64,000 nt of DNA from Leifsonia sp. fls2-241-R2A-40a (GTDB taxonomy: Bacteria > Actinomycetota > Actinomycetes > Actinomycetales > Microbacteriaceae): positions 1,426,001 to 1,490,000 of the forward strand of contig NZ_JARVRS010000001.1 of the NCBI RefSeq assembly GCF_030209575.1. Direction: 5' to 3'. Of the stretch, positions 1 to 7,398 are shown piece by piece. Each line of letters starts with the position of its first letter. Within the stretch, counting starts at the first letter, position 1. The notes beneath the pieces are model-generated. The model was given only the letters and a program-made list of their open reading frames with translations. It was not told where the DNA came from and searched no databases. A program made the position numbers and the translations under genes.

Positions 1-603
1 ATCACCGTGCTGTCGGTCGCTCCCGCGCTGCTGCTGATGATGTCGTCGTTCACGAAGATCTTCGTCGTGCTCGCGATCACCCGGAACGCGCTGGCGCTGC
101 CGTCCATCCCGCCGAACCAGGTGCTCGCCGGGCTCTCGCTGTTCCTGAGCCTGTTCATCATGAGTCCGGTGCTCGTCGACATCAACAACTCGGCGGTGCA
201 GCCGTACCTCGCCGGTCACATCGACTTCACCGCGGCGGTGCACGCCGCCGAGGGGCCGCTGCGCGGGTTCATGGCGGCGCACACCCGCGAGGAGGACATC
301 GCGCTGATGACCCGCGCGGCGGGCCGGCCGAACCCGAGCACGGTCAGCGCCGTCCCGATGCTCACGCTCATCCCGGCGTTCATGATCTCCGAGCTGCGGG
401 CCGCGTTCATCATCGGCTTCGTCATCTTCGTGCCGTTCCTGGTCATCGACATGGTGGTCTCCGCGGCGCTGATGTCGATGGGCATGATGATGCTCCCGCC
501 GGTGATGATCTCGCTGCCGTTCAAGATCCTGCTGTTCGTGCTGGTCGACGGCTGGGGTCTCATCATCACCAGCCTGATCACGAGCTATCGAGGTGGCGGA
601 TGA
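1..603 (+). CDS. fliP: FliP flagellar export-gate protein (5'-truncated by window edge)
   Basis: Membrane subunit of the flagellar type III export gate, where FliP, FliQ and FliR form the channel core. The frame is open from base 1 with no start codon, so the N-terminus lies outside the window; about 200 of the usual ~250 residues remain. Diagnostic stretches are SVAPALLLMMSSFTK at the left edge, PAFMISELRAAF in the middle and LPFKILLFVLVDGW near the end, with hydrophobic segments between them. The stop overlaps the fliQ start as ATGA, so translation is probably coupled. It heads the visible part of the order fliP-fliQ-fliR-flhB-flhA. Confidence 0.97.
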   Translation: MTVLSVAPALLLMMSSFTKIFVVLAITRNALALPSIPPNQVLAGLSLFLSLFIMSPVLVDINNSAVQPYLAGHIDFTAAVHAAEGPLRGFMAAHTREEDIALMTRAAGRPNPSTVSAVPMLTLIPAFMISELRAAFIIGFVIFVPFLVIDMVVSAALMSMGMMMLPPVMISLPFKILLFVLVDGWGLIITSLITSYRGGG

Positions 604-875
604 ATCCCAACGCCGTCCTGGACATCGCCATCCAGGGACTCATGGTGACCGCCAAGCTCGCCGCTCCGATCGTCATCACCGCGCTCGTCGTCGGCTTCGC
701 GATCTCGCTCGTGCAGTCGATCACGCAGATCCAGGAGGTCACGCTCTCGTTCGTGCCGAAGGCGGCCGCGGTCGCCATCGCGCTGATCATCTGCGGGCAG
801 TGGATGATCTCCGAGCTCGTCACCTTCACCCACGTGCTCTTCGACAAGATCCCGCTGCTGCTGGGCGGTGGCTGA
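600..875 (+). CDS. fliQ: FliQ flagellar export-gate protein
   Basis: Small export-gate subunit of 91 residues, the normal family length, with two membrane hairpin segments (about residues 14-38 and 50-75). The stretch ISLVQSITQIQEVTLSFVPK is the FliQ signature between the two helices. It starts at the ATG overlapping the fliP stop and ends in a TGATG overlap with fliR, which fixes both ends. In the assembled gate several FliQ copies surround the FliP-FliR core. Nothing is unusual. Confidence 0.97.
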   Translation: MNPNAVLDIAIQGLMVTAKLAAPIVITALVVGFAISLVQSITQIQEVTLSFVPKAAAVAIALIICGQWMISELVTFTHVLFDKIPLLLGGG

Positions 876-1636
876 TGAACATCCCCATCGACGTCGCCGC
901 GCTCGAGGCGATCGCGCTGGCCTCCCTGCGGATGGTCGCCTTCCTCGTGATCGCGCCGCCCTTCTCGTACAACGGCTTCCCCGCTCAGGTGAAGGGGATG
1001 CTGGCGATCGGTCTCGCGGTCGCGGTCGCGCCCCGCGCGGGGGCCGGGTACCACTCGGGCGACACCGGCGCGTTCCTGCTCGGCATGGTGCGTGAGCTCG
1101 CGGTGGGGGCGACGCTCGGGTTCCTCGTCTTCCTCGTCTTCGCGGCCATCCAGTCGGCGGGGAACCTGGTCGACCTGTTCGGCGGCTTCCAGCTGGCCCA
1201 GGCGTTCGATCCGCAGTCGATGATCAACGGCGCGCAGTTCACGCGGATGTTCCAGCTGACCTCCCTCGCCCTGCTGTTCGCGTCGGGCGGCTACCAGCTC
1301 ATCATCGGCGGACTGGTGCGCACGTTCGACGCCATCCCGCTCGCCGCGGGGATGGACATGGCAGACCCGGCGAAGCAGATGGTCGCCGGCGTGACACAGA
1401 TGTTCATCGCTGCTCTGCAGATCGCCGGGCCGCTGATCGTCGTGCTGTTCCTCGCGGATGTCGGCCTCGGCCTCCTCACCCGCGTGGCGCCGGCGCTCAA
1501 CGCGTTCTCGCTCGGCTTCCCGCTGAAGATCATGCTCACGGTGGTGCTGTCGGCGATCGTGTTCATCGCGCTCCCCGGCATCGTGTCGGGCCTCACCGAC
1601 ACCGCCGTCAAGACGATGCTGGAGGTGGCCCGGTGA
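875..1636 (+). CDS. fliR: FliR flagellar export-gate protein
   Basis: Polytopic export-gate protein of 253 residues, the usual FliR size, with about six membrane segments. The start is the ATG that overlaps the fliQ stop (TGATG); a longer in-frame extension upstream is only read-through of the fliQ region. LVDLFGGFQLAQAFDPQS in the centre and the C-terminal hydrophobic FPLKIMLTVVLSAIVFIALP are typical. The stop overlaps the flhB GTG start. FliR caps the FliP ring and contacts FlhB. Confidence 0.96.
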   Translation: MNIPIDVAALEAIALASLRMVAFLVIAPPFSYNGFPAQVKGMLAIGLAVAVAPRAGAGYHSGDTGAFLLGMVRELAVGATLGFLVFLVFAAIQSAGNLVDLFGGFQLAQAFDPQSMINGAQFTRMFQLTSLALLFASGGYQLIIGGLVRTFDAIPLAAGMDMADPAKQMVAGVTQMFIAALQIAGPLIVVLFLADVGLGLLTRVAPALNAFSLGFPLKIMLTVVLSAIVFIALPGIVSGLTDTAVKTMLEVAR

Positions 1637-2727
1637 GCGACGCGCAGGAACGCACCGAGCAGGCCACCGAGAAGCGGATGAAGGAGGCGCGCTCCAAGGG
1701 CCGCCTCAGCAAGTCGTCCGACCTCACGGCCTGGGTCGGCGTCGGCGCTGCCGCGGTGATGCTCCCGTTCACGTTGCAGACCGGCAGCACCGCCGCGATC
1801 GAGCAGCTGTTCTCCGTCCGCTCGGTGATCGAGAGCCCCGACCCGGCGAAGGCGCTCGCCGCCCTGGGAGCGGGTCTCGGCAGCATCATGGCGACGATCG
1901 GGCCGCTGCTCGGTGTGGGAGCGCTCGCCGTGGTCGGCGCGGCGGCGGTGCAGGGCGGCATCCACTTCAAGAAGCTCGAAGGCAAGTACGAGCAGTTCAA
2001 CATCGTCAAAGGCATCGGCCGGGTGTTCGGGATGCGCGCCCTCTGGGAGGGCGCGAAGACGCTGCTCAAGTCGGGCGTCGTCGCGATCGGGCTGTTCCTC
2101 GTCGTGCAGGGTCTGATGCCGGTGCTGCTCACCTCCGGGACGATGCCGCTCGCCTCGCTGCTCTCTGCCGCATCCGGGGGCACGGCCGGCCTGCTGCAGG
2201 CCGCGGTCGGCGCGGGGCTGGTGCTCGCGGGCCTCGACGTGCTCGTCGTCATGCGGCGCAACCGCAAGCACACCCGCATGAGCAAGCAGGAGGTGCGCGA
2301 CGAGAACAAGAACAGCGAGGGCGACCCGCTGGTCCGCTCGCATCGCCGCTCCCGCCAGCTCGCGATGAGCCGCAACCGTATGATCGCCGCGATCGCCGGG
2401 TCGGATGTCGTGCTCGTCAACCCGACGCACATCGCGGTCGCGGTGAAGTACGAGCCCGGCCGGTCGGCGCCGCGGGTCGTGGCGAAAGGCTCCGGCGCGA
2501 TCGCGCTCCGCATCCGCGAGAAGGCGGAGGAGGAGCGCGTGCCGATCGTGAAGGACATCCCGCTCGCCCGGGCTCTGCACGCCGGCTGCCAGGTCGGCGA
2601 CGAGATCCCGGTCGAGCTCTACAACTCCGTCGCGCGCGTGCTCGCGTTCGTCATGTCGCTGAAGCAGCGCGGCTCCGCCGCCGGCTTCCACACCATGCGA
2701 CCCCAACTGCAGGGAGGGCTCACATGA
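1633..2727 (+). CDS. flhB: FlhB flagellar export switch protein
   Basis: Export-gate protein that switches substrate class from rod/hook to filament. 364 residues, GTG start inside the fliR stop. The N-terminus SDAQERTEQATEKRMKEAR is typical of FlhB, four membrane segments follow, and the cytoplasmic domain carries the self-cleavage motif N263-P264-T265-H266 in VLVNPTHIAVAVKY. The motif is intact, so autocleavage and the specificity switch are expected to work. The stop overlaps flhA as ATGA. Confidence 0.97.
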   Translation: MSDAQERTEQATEKRMKEARSKGRLSKSSDLTAWVGVGAAAVMLPFTLQTGSTAAIEQLFSVRSVIESPDPAKALAALGAGLGSIMATIGPLLGVGALAVVGAAAVQGGIHFKKLEGKYEQFNIVKGIGRVFGMRALWEGAKTLLKSGVVAIGLFLVVQGLMPVLLTSGTMPLASLLSAASGGTAGLLQAAVGAGLVLAGLDVLVVMRRNRKHTRMSKQEVRDENKNSEGDPLVRSHRRSRQLAMSRNRMIAAIAGSDVVLVNPTHIAVAVKYEPGRSAPRVVAKGSGAIALRIREKAEEERVPIVKDIPLARALHAGCQVGDEIPVELYNSVARVLAFVMSLKQRGSAAGFHTMRPQLQGGLT

Positions 2728-4781
2728 AGCCGAACAAGGGTCTCGCCGCCAAGGTGGCCGTGCCGATCGGTGTCGTCGGCATCATCATGCTGCTGGTCGT
2801 GCCGGTGCCGTCGTGGCTGCTCGACATGCTCATCATCGTCAACATCATGCTGGCGCTGGTCGTGCTGCTCACGACGATGTTCGTCAAGAAGCCGCTCGAC
2901 TTCTCGGTGTTCCCGTCGCTGCTGCTGGTGGCGACGCTGTTCCGGCTGGGACTCAACGTCGCCTCCACCCGTCTGGTGCTGGGCGACGGGTTCGCCGGCC
3001 AGGTCATCCAGGCGTTCGGGCATGTGGCCGTCGGCGGGTCCATCATCATCGGCGCCGTGGTGTTCCTCATCCTGGTGGTCATCCAGTTCATCGTGGTCAC
3101 CAAGGGCGCCGAGCGCGTCGCCGAGGTGGGCGCGCGGTTCACCCTCGACGCGATGCCCGGAAAGCAGATGGCGATCGACGCCGACCTCAACGCCGGCCTC
3201 ATCACCGAGGAGCAGGCGCGTGCGCGGCGCGCCGAGGTGTCGGCCGAGGCGGACTTCTACGGCGCGATGGACGGCGCCTCCAAGTTCGTCAAGGGCGACG
3301 CGATCGCGGGCATCCTGATCATCGTCATCAACGTCGTCGGCGGCATCGCGATCGGGATGATCCAGCGCGGCATGGACCTGCTCGACGCGGTCAACTCGTA
3401 CACCCTGCTCACCATCGGCGATGGACTCGTCTCGCAGATCCCGGCGCTGCTCATGGCCGTCTCGACCGGCATGATCGTGACCCGGTCGAACGCCGAGTCC
3501 GACATGGGGACGACGGCCAGCGGACAGCTGAGCCAGTCGCGCAACGCCCTGATGATCGCGGGATGCGCGGCCATCGTGATGGCGCTCATCCCGGGCATGC
3601 CGCCCATCCCGTTCGTGCTGGTCGGAGCGTTCCTGATCTTCGCGTCGCAGCGGATCAAGACCTCGCAGGCCGCCGCCAAGAAGGCGCAGGCGGCGCAGAA
3701 CGCCGTCGCGACGGCGACCAAGTCCGAGACGACCGAGGATCTCATCGAGCAGATGCGCGTCCACGCCCTGGAGATCACGCTCGCCCCGGACCTCGTCGAC
3801 ATCGTCAGCGGAGCCTCCGACGACCTGCTCGCCCGGGTGCGGGCGCTGCGCCGCAAGATCGCCCTCGAGCTCGGCGTCATCGTCCCGCCGGTGCGCACGC
3901 GCGACAGCGCGGACCTGCCGCCGTCGACCTACGTCATCAAGATCGCGGGGGTGGAGGCGGGGCGCGGCCAGGCGCCGTCCGGCCGGGTGCTCGCACTGGG
4001 CGACGCGCTCGACAACCTGCCCGGAACGCCCACCGTCGAGCCGGTGTTCGGCCTTCCGGCGAAGTGGATCCCGTCCGAGATGCGGCACAGCGCCGAGCTG
4101 GGCGGCGCGACGGTCATCGACCGCGTCTCGGTGCTGATCACGCACCTGTCGTCGATCATCACCTCGAACGCCGCCCGCCTGCTGACGCGCGAGGACGTGC
4201 GGCTGCTGACCGAGGGCGTCAAGCAGGTGAACCCGCCCGCTGTGGAGGAGCTCATCCCGGCGCTGCTGTCGCTCGCAGAGGTGCAGCGCGTGCTGCAGGG
4301 GATGCTGGCGGAGCAGGTCCCGATCAACGACCTGCCGCGCATCCTGGAGGCGCTGACCCTGCGGGCGAAGGTCTCGAACGACCCGGAGGGGCTGGTCGAG
4401 GCGGCGCGTGCGGCGCTCGGGCCGGCGGTGGTCGCTCCGCACATCGACGCGGGGACGCTGCGCGTCATCATGATCGACCCGGGACTGGAGCAGTCGATGC
4501 TGGAGGGCCTGCGGCCGTCCGAGGCCGGCAGCCAGATCGTGCTCGACCCGGTGCGGCTGGAGGCGGTGCTCGCGTCCATCCGGGACACCGCGGGGCGTCT
4601 CGACGAGGCCGGCGTCTCGGCGGTGCTGGTGTGCGCGCCCGCGCTGCGTCCGGCGATCCGGAGGCTCGTGGCCGGTCAGATCGGCGGACTCGCGGTGCTG
4701 TCGTACCAGGAGGTGACCGCCGTCCAGGCGGCCATCGAGACCGTGGGGGTGGTCCGCGGTGCGGAGTCGATCGCGGCCTGA
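2724..4781 (+). CDS. flhA: FlhA flagellar export-gate protein
   Basis: Main cytoplasmic docking component of the flagellar export gate, 685 residues. The first ~300 residues hold about eight membrane segments with the family signature FRLGLNVASTRLVL; the rest is the soluble ring domain (from about residue 335) that binds chaperone-substrate complexes. The start is set by ATGA overlap with flhB. Length and motifs are normal. FlhF, often encoded next to FlhA, is not present in recognisable functional form (see the next gene). Confidence 0.97.
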   Translation: MKPNKGLAAKVAVPIGVVGIIMLLVVPVPSWLLDMLIIVNIMLALVVLLTTMFVKKPLDFSVFPSLLLVATLFRLGLNVASTRLVLGDGFAGQVIQAFGHVAVGGSIIIGAVVFLILVVIQFIVVTKGAERVAEVGARFTLDAMPGKQMAIDADLNAGLITEEQARARRAEVSAEADFYGAMDGASKFVKGDAIAGILIIVINVVGGIAIGMIQRGMDLLDAVNSYTLLTIGDGLVSQIPALLMAVSTGMIVTRSNAESDMGTTASGQLSQSRNALMIAGCAAIVMALIPGMPPIPFVLVGAFLIFASQRIKTSQAAAKKAQAAQNAVATATKSETTEDLIEQMRVHALEITLAPDLVDIVSGASDDLLARVRALRRKIALELGVIVPPVRTRDSADLPPSTYVIKIAGVEAGRGQAPSGRVLALGDALDNLPGTPTVEPVFGLPAKWIPSEMRHSAELGGATVIDRVSVLITHLSSIITSNAARLLTREDVRLLTEGVKQVNPPAVEELIPALLSLAEVQRVLQGMLAEQVPINDLPRILEALTLRAKVSNDPEGLVEAARAALGPAVVAPHIDAGTLRVIMIDPGLEQSMLEGLRPSEAGSQIVLDPVRLEAVLASIRDTAGRLDEAGVSAVLVCAPALRPAIRRLVAGQIGGLAVLSYQEVTAVQAAIETVGVVRGAESIAA

Positions 4782-5517
4782 GTGGGTCGACGGCGACGAG
4801 GAGGTGCTCCCCGCCGTCTCGACGTCGTCGCTCGCCTTCCAGGCGGTGCTCGACGACCTCGTGCGTGCCGTCGACGCGCCCGAGCTGCTCCCCGCCGGCG
4901 TGTCCGTCCCGGCGCCCACCGGCGTCTCCGTCCCGTCGAGTGGTGAGTCGTTGCTCGAATCCCCGTCGAGTGGTGACGACATGTCGCAACTCGGGGATCC
5001 GTTCGTTCCGCCGGTCGTGCAGGTCGCCCCGGTCGCGCCGGAGCCGGCGACGCCGGCCGTGCCCGCGGGGCCGCCGCCGGCGCGGCTGCGCGGACGCGGC
5101 GACCTCACGCTGGTCGTCGGGCTGGGCTCCGACGCGCATGCCGCCGCCCGCGTGCTGGCCGCCTCCGCCGGCGCAGGCGCCGAGGTGCACGCGCTCGCCG
5201 ACCGGAGGGATGCGCTGGCCGCGCGCGCCGACGGCGTCCGACGCGACATCCCCGTCGTAGCCGCTTTCGCGCTGGCCGTCCCGTCCGGCGTCCCCGCGGT
5301 CGCCGCCGAACTCGCCGGGATCGCGCCCGACCAGGTCTGGGTCTCGGTCGACGTCTCGCGCCGCCTCGACGACACCGCCGAGTGGGTGCGGGCGGTGGAT
5401 GCGGTGCTCGCGGTGGACGCGGTGGCCGCCACCGGCGCATCCTTCACGTCGTCGCCGGACGACATCCACTCGCTCGGGCTCCCGGTGCTCTGGCTGGACG
5501 CGCCGCCCGGCGGATAG
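4759..5517 (+). CDS. Unknown protein at the flhF position; degenerate FlhF-like pseudo-GTPase, carrying an in-frame 55-bp repeat
   Basis: 252 residues from a GTG start 23 bases inside flhA; no better in-frame start is visible. The N-terminal ~110 residues are rich in Pro, Val and Ser and probably disordered. The C-terminal half starts with DLTLVVGLGSDAHAAARVLA, which lines up by eye with the P-loop strand of SRP-type GTPases but lacks GxxGxGKT; later PDQVWVSVDVSRRLDDTAEW and DIHSLGLPVLWLDA resemble the last FlhF strands, without the TKLDE nucleotide-specificity motif. Position between flhA and csrA fits FlhF. A copy of the 55-bp repeat (4938-4992) encodes about residues 60-79. The FlhF relationship is an inference; a structure comparison would decide. 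Confidence 0.7.
   Translation: MRSRSRPEWVDGDEEVLPAVSTSSLAFQAVLDDLVRAVDAPELLPAGVSVPAPTGVSVPSSGESLLESPSSGDDMSQLGDPFVPPVVQVAPVAPEPATPAVPAGPPPARLRGRGDLTLVVGLGSDAHAAARVLAASAGAGAEVHALADRRDALAARADGVRRDIPVVAAFALAVPSGVPAVAAELAGIAPDQVWVSVDVSRRLDDTAEWVRAVDAVLAVDAVAATGASFTSSPDDIHSLGLPVLWLDAPPGG
4938..4992 (+). repeat. 55-bp palindromic repeat, family I, in-gene copy
   Basis: Begins GAGTGGTGA and ends TCGCAACTC, a weakened match to the inverted terminus TCACCACTC of the intergenic copies. It is nearly identical to the copy at 22176-22230, and read on the + strand it matches the reverse complement of the copies at 55534-55588 and 60431-60485. It lies in frame within the degenerate FlhF-like gene and encodes SSGESLLESPSSGDDMSQ. 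Confidence 0.85.
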
Positions 5518-5520
5518 GCT
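5515..5520 (+). promoter_or_regulatory. -10 element TAGGCT before csrA (leaderless pattern)
   Basis: TAGGCT lies six bases before the csrA ATG, the spacing expected if transcription starts at the start codon. The same TAnnnT or CAnnnT, six-base gap and start codon layout recurs before several other genes here. No convincing -35 hexamer was identified. Confidence 0.45.
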
Positions 5521-5526
5521 GGCCTG

Positions 5527-5763
5527 ATGCTGGTATTGACGCGCAAGGCGGGGGAGCGGGTGCTCATCGGCGACGACATCGTCGTGACGATCCTCGAATC
5601 GCGCGGTGACGGGGTGCGCATCGGGATCGACGCCCCGCGCGGCATCCGCATCCAGCGCGACGAGGTCGTGAAGGCCGTGACCGAGGCGAATCAGGAGGCG
5701 ACCGAGCGGGCCGCGGGCACCGACGACGCCGCGGACCTCATCAAGAAGTCGCTGGGGCTCTGA
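5527..5763 (+). CDS. csrA: CsrA translational regulator
   Basis: RNA-binding post-transcriptional regulator of 78 residues. MLVLTRKAGERVLIGDDIVV at the N-terminus and GVRIGIDAPRGIRIQRDEV hold the two RNA-binding regions, including the key Leu4 and the Arg of the APR motif. The family core is about 60 residues; the extra C-terminal tail (EATERAAGTDDAADLIKKSLGL) is acidic then basic. In flagellated bacteria CsrA often represses flagellin translation and is antagonised by FliW; its place right after the export genes fits that role. No fliW is visible in the window. Confidence 0.95.
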   Translation: MLVLTRKAGERVLIGDDIVVTILESRGDGVRIGIDAPRGIRIQRDEVVKAVTEANQEATERAAGTDDAADLIKKSLGL

Positions 5764-5818
5764 CCGTCCACTCAGCCGACTCGACCCCCGGGCGTGACCG
5801 TCGCATCCATCGAGGAGT

Positions 5819-6529
5819 TCATCGCAGCGCAGGCGTGACCGCTGCGGGCTGCGCGTGCGGGGTTCGCGCGCGGAACCCGTGCACCGTCAGGTAGATGCCC
5901 AGGAACGCCTCCCAGACGAACTCCGGGATGGTCGCCAGCGCCGACCACGTGGAGACCTGCTCGTACGCCCCGAGCAGTACGGCCACACCCGACAGTGACA
6001 GCAGCGGGCCGCCGACCATGCCCAGCCACGCCCATCCGCGCGGGATGAGGTGCGCGCGGTAGAGCATCCAGCCGAGGATCAGGCCGTTGCCGATCCCGAC
6101 GACGAACCCCGGGCCGAGCAGGAACGTCCACCCGTGCAGCGCCACGAGCGCCTGCGCGACGACGATCGCGGTCGCGTCGGCGCCGGGGGCGAAGCCGTCT
6201 TGGCGCAGGGTCACCACCGAGAGGAGGCTGAGGATGCCGACCGCGATGAGCGTGCTCTCCATCACCCGGGCGACGACGTAGGCGAGCGCGAGCGACGGGC
6301 TCGTGCGCCGGAGCACCGGGTAGAGCACGAGCGCGGTGCCGAGGTTGGTGATGACGAGTGCGACCTCGCACAGCGCCCCGGCGAGGACGGGACCGGCGTC
6401 TCCCGAGCCGAGGATGAAGTGCGGGTCGCTCAGCACCGGCCCGTAGAGCAGCGCTCCGGTGATCGACGTCGCGAAGGTGAGCAGGAAGAGCACGCCCGCG
6501 GCGAGCGAGCGGCGGCGATCCGGGTCCAT
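5819..6529 (-). CDS. DUF4386-type membrane protein
   Basis: 236 residues with about six hydrophobic segments and the DUF4386 pattern: an N-terminal RRRSLAAGVLFLLTFATSI helix, a central ALCEVALVITNLGTALVLYP segment and a GPGFVVGIGNGLILGWMLY loop. Function unknown. The ATG start at 6529 was chosen over longer in-frame versions because those run through the operators and into the divergent gene. It faces the TetR gene across two palindromic operators, so it is most likely the regulated target. Confidence 0.8.
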   Translation of the reverse strand: MDPDRRRSLAAGVLFLLTFATSITGALLYGPVLSDPHFILGSGDAGPVLAGALCEVALVITNLGTALVLYPVLRRTSPSLALAYVVARVMESTLIAVGILSLLSVVTLRQDGFAPGADATAIVVAQALVALHGWTFLLGPGFVVGIGNGLILGWMLYRAHLIPRGWAWLGMVGGPLLSLSGVAVLLGAYEQVSTWSALATIPEFVWEAFLGIYLTVHGFRARTPHAQPAAVTPALR

Positions 6530-6550
6530 GATGGTCTCCTTGAGAGGCGG

Positions 6551-6569
6551 AGGTGTACGGCGTACACCT
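6551..6569. promoter_or_regulatory. TetR-type operator 1
   Basis: AGGTGTACGGCGTACACCT is a 19-bp palindrome, perfect apart from the central base, between the divergent DUF4386 and tetR genes. It shares both half-sites (GGTGTAC/GTACACC) with operator 2, 34 bp away centre to centre, just over three helical turns. Confidence 0.8.
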
Positions 6570-6584
6570 GTCAGACATGACGAT

Positions 6585-6603
6585 AGGTGTACGCTGTACA
6601 CCA
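6585..6603. promoter_or_regulatory. TetR-type operator 2, overlapping the tetR -10 element and start codon
   Basis: AGGTGTACGCTGTACACCA repeats the half-sites of operator 1. Its last base is the A of the tetR ATG, and a TACGCT hexamer seven bases before that ATG lies inside it, so repressor binding would block tetR transcription directly. This indicates autoregulation. Confidence 0.8.
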
Positions 6604-7307
6604 TGTCAAGTGAGTCGACGCCGCGCGTGACCCTCAGCGCCGACCGGGTGATCGACGCCGCGATCGAACTCGCCGATCGCGAAGGACTCGAAGGCCTCAG
6701 CATGCGAGCGCTGGCGCAGGGCTTCGGCGTCGTCCCGATGGCGCTGTACAAGCACGTCGCGAACAAGGACGACCTGCTCGACGGCATGGTCGACCGCGTC
6801 TGGGCGGAGGTCGAGGCGCCGCAGCCCGAGCTCGGCTGGCGGGAGGCGATGCGGCGCCGCTCGATCTCGCTGCGAGCCGCGATGCTGCGTCACCGCTGGG
6901 CGGTCGGGATGATGGAGGCGCGGATGCGCCCAGGGCTCTCCAACCTGCACCAGCACAACGCGATGATGGGATGCCTCCGGCTCTCGGGCTTCTCGTTCCG
7001 GACGACGGTCCACGTCACCTCGGTGCTCGACGCGTACGTCTACGGTTTCGCCCTGCAGGAGAAGACGCTCCCGTTCGGCACTCCGGAGGAGTCGGGGGAG
7101 GTGGCCGCGCAGAAACTCGAGGCGACCCCGCCCGAGTTCGCCCAGCACTTCCCGCACCTGCTGGAGGTCGTGTCCGAGCTCGCCCGCTCCGGCTACGACT
7201 ACGACGAGGAGTTCCTGACCGGCCTCGACCTCATCCTGGACGGGGTCGAGCGTCTGCGCCCGGAGTGGGCCACGGCGGACGCCCGGGCCGACGCCACCTC
7301 CGGCTGA
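6603..7307 (+). CDS. TetR family transcriptional regulator
   Basis: 234-residue repressor. The N-terminal helix-turn-helix spans about residues 10-55 (LSMRALAQGFGVVPMALYKHVANKDDLLDGM); the rest is an all-helical ligand domain. The ATG at 6603 follows a TACGCT element by seven bases, arguing for a leaderless transcript and against the longer in-frame start. Twin operators GGTGTAC-N3-GTACACC in its promoter imply autoregulation and control of the divergent DUF4386 gene, and perhaps of the MFS exporter downstream. The ligand cannot be told from sequence. Confidence 0.9.
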   Translation: MSSESTPRVTLSADRVIDAAIELADREGLEGLSMRALAQGFGVVPMALYKHVANKDDLLDGMVDRVWAEVEAPQPELGWREAMRRRSISLRAAMLRHRWAVGMMEARMRPGLSNLHQHNAMMGCLRLSGFSFRTTVHVTSVLDAYVYGFALQEKTLPFGTPEESGEVAAQKLEATPPEFAQHFPHLLEVVSELARSGYDYDEEFLTGLDLILDGVERLRPEWATADARADATSG

Positions 7308-7323
7308 GGCAGCCGGCTGACGC

Positions 7324-7341
7324 GTCCACCGATCGGTGGAC
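7324..7341. promoter_or_regulatory. Perfect 18-bp palindrome before the MFS gene
   Basis: GTCCACCGATCGGTGGAC is perfectly symmetric with no loop, so it looks more like an operator than a terminator. A weaker relative GTCCACCCGCCGGTGCC follows at 7351. Its half-sites differ from the twin TetR operators, so another regulator may bind here. Confidence 0.5.
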
Positions 7342-7398
7342 ACAGGTGACGTCCACCCGCCGGTGCCCGCAGAAGCGGCGCGACGCCAGGCTGAGGGT

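Noticed and set aside
2619-5651. Very long open frame of about 1010 codons on the minus strand opposite flhB-flhA
   Set aside because: It is a high-GC shadow: the + strand frames carry clear flagellar motifs, while the minus frame is low-complexity Arg/Asp/His-rich with no family pattern.
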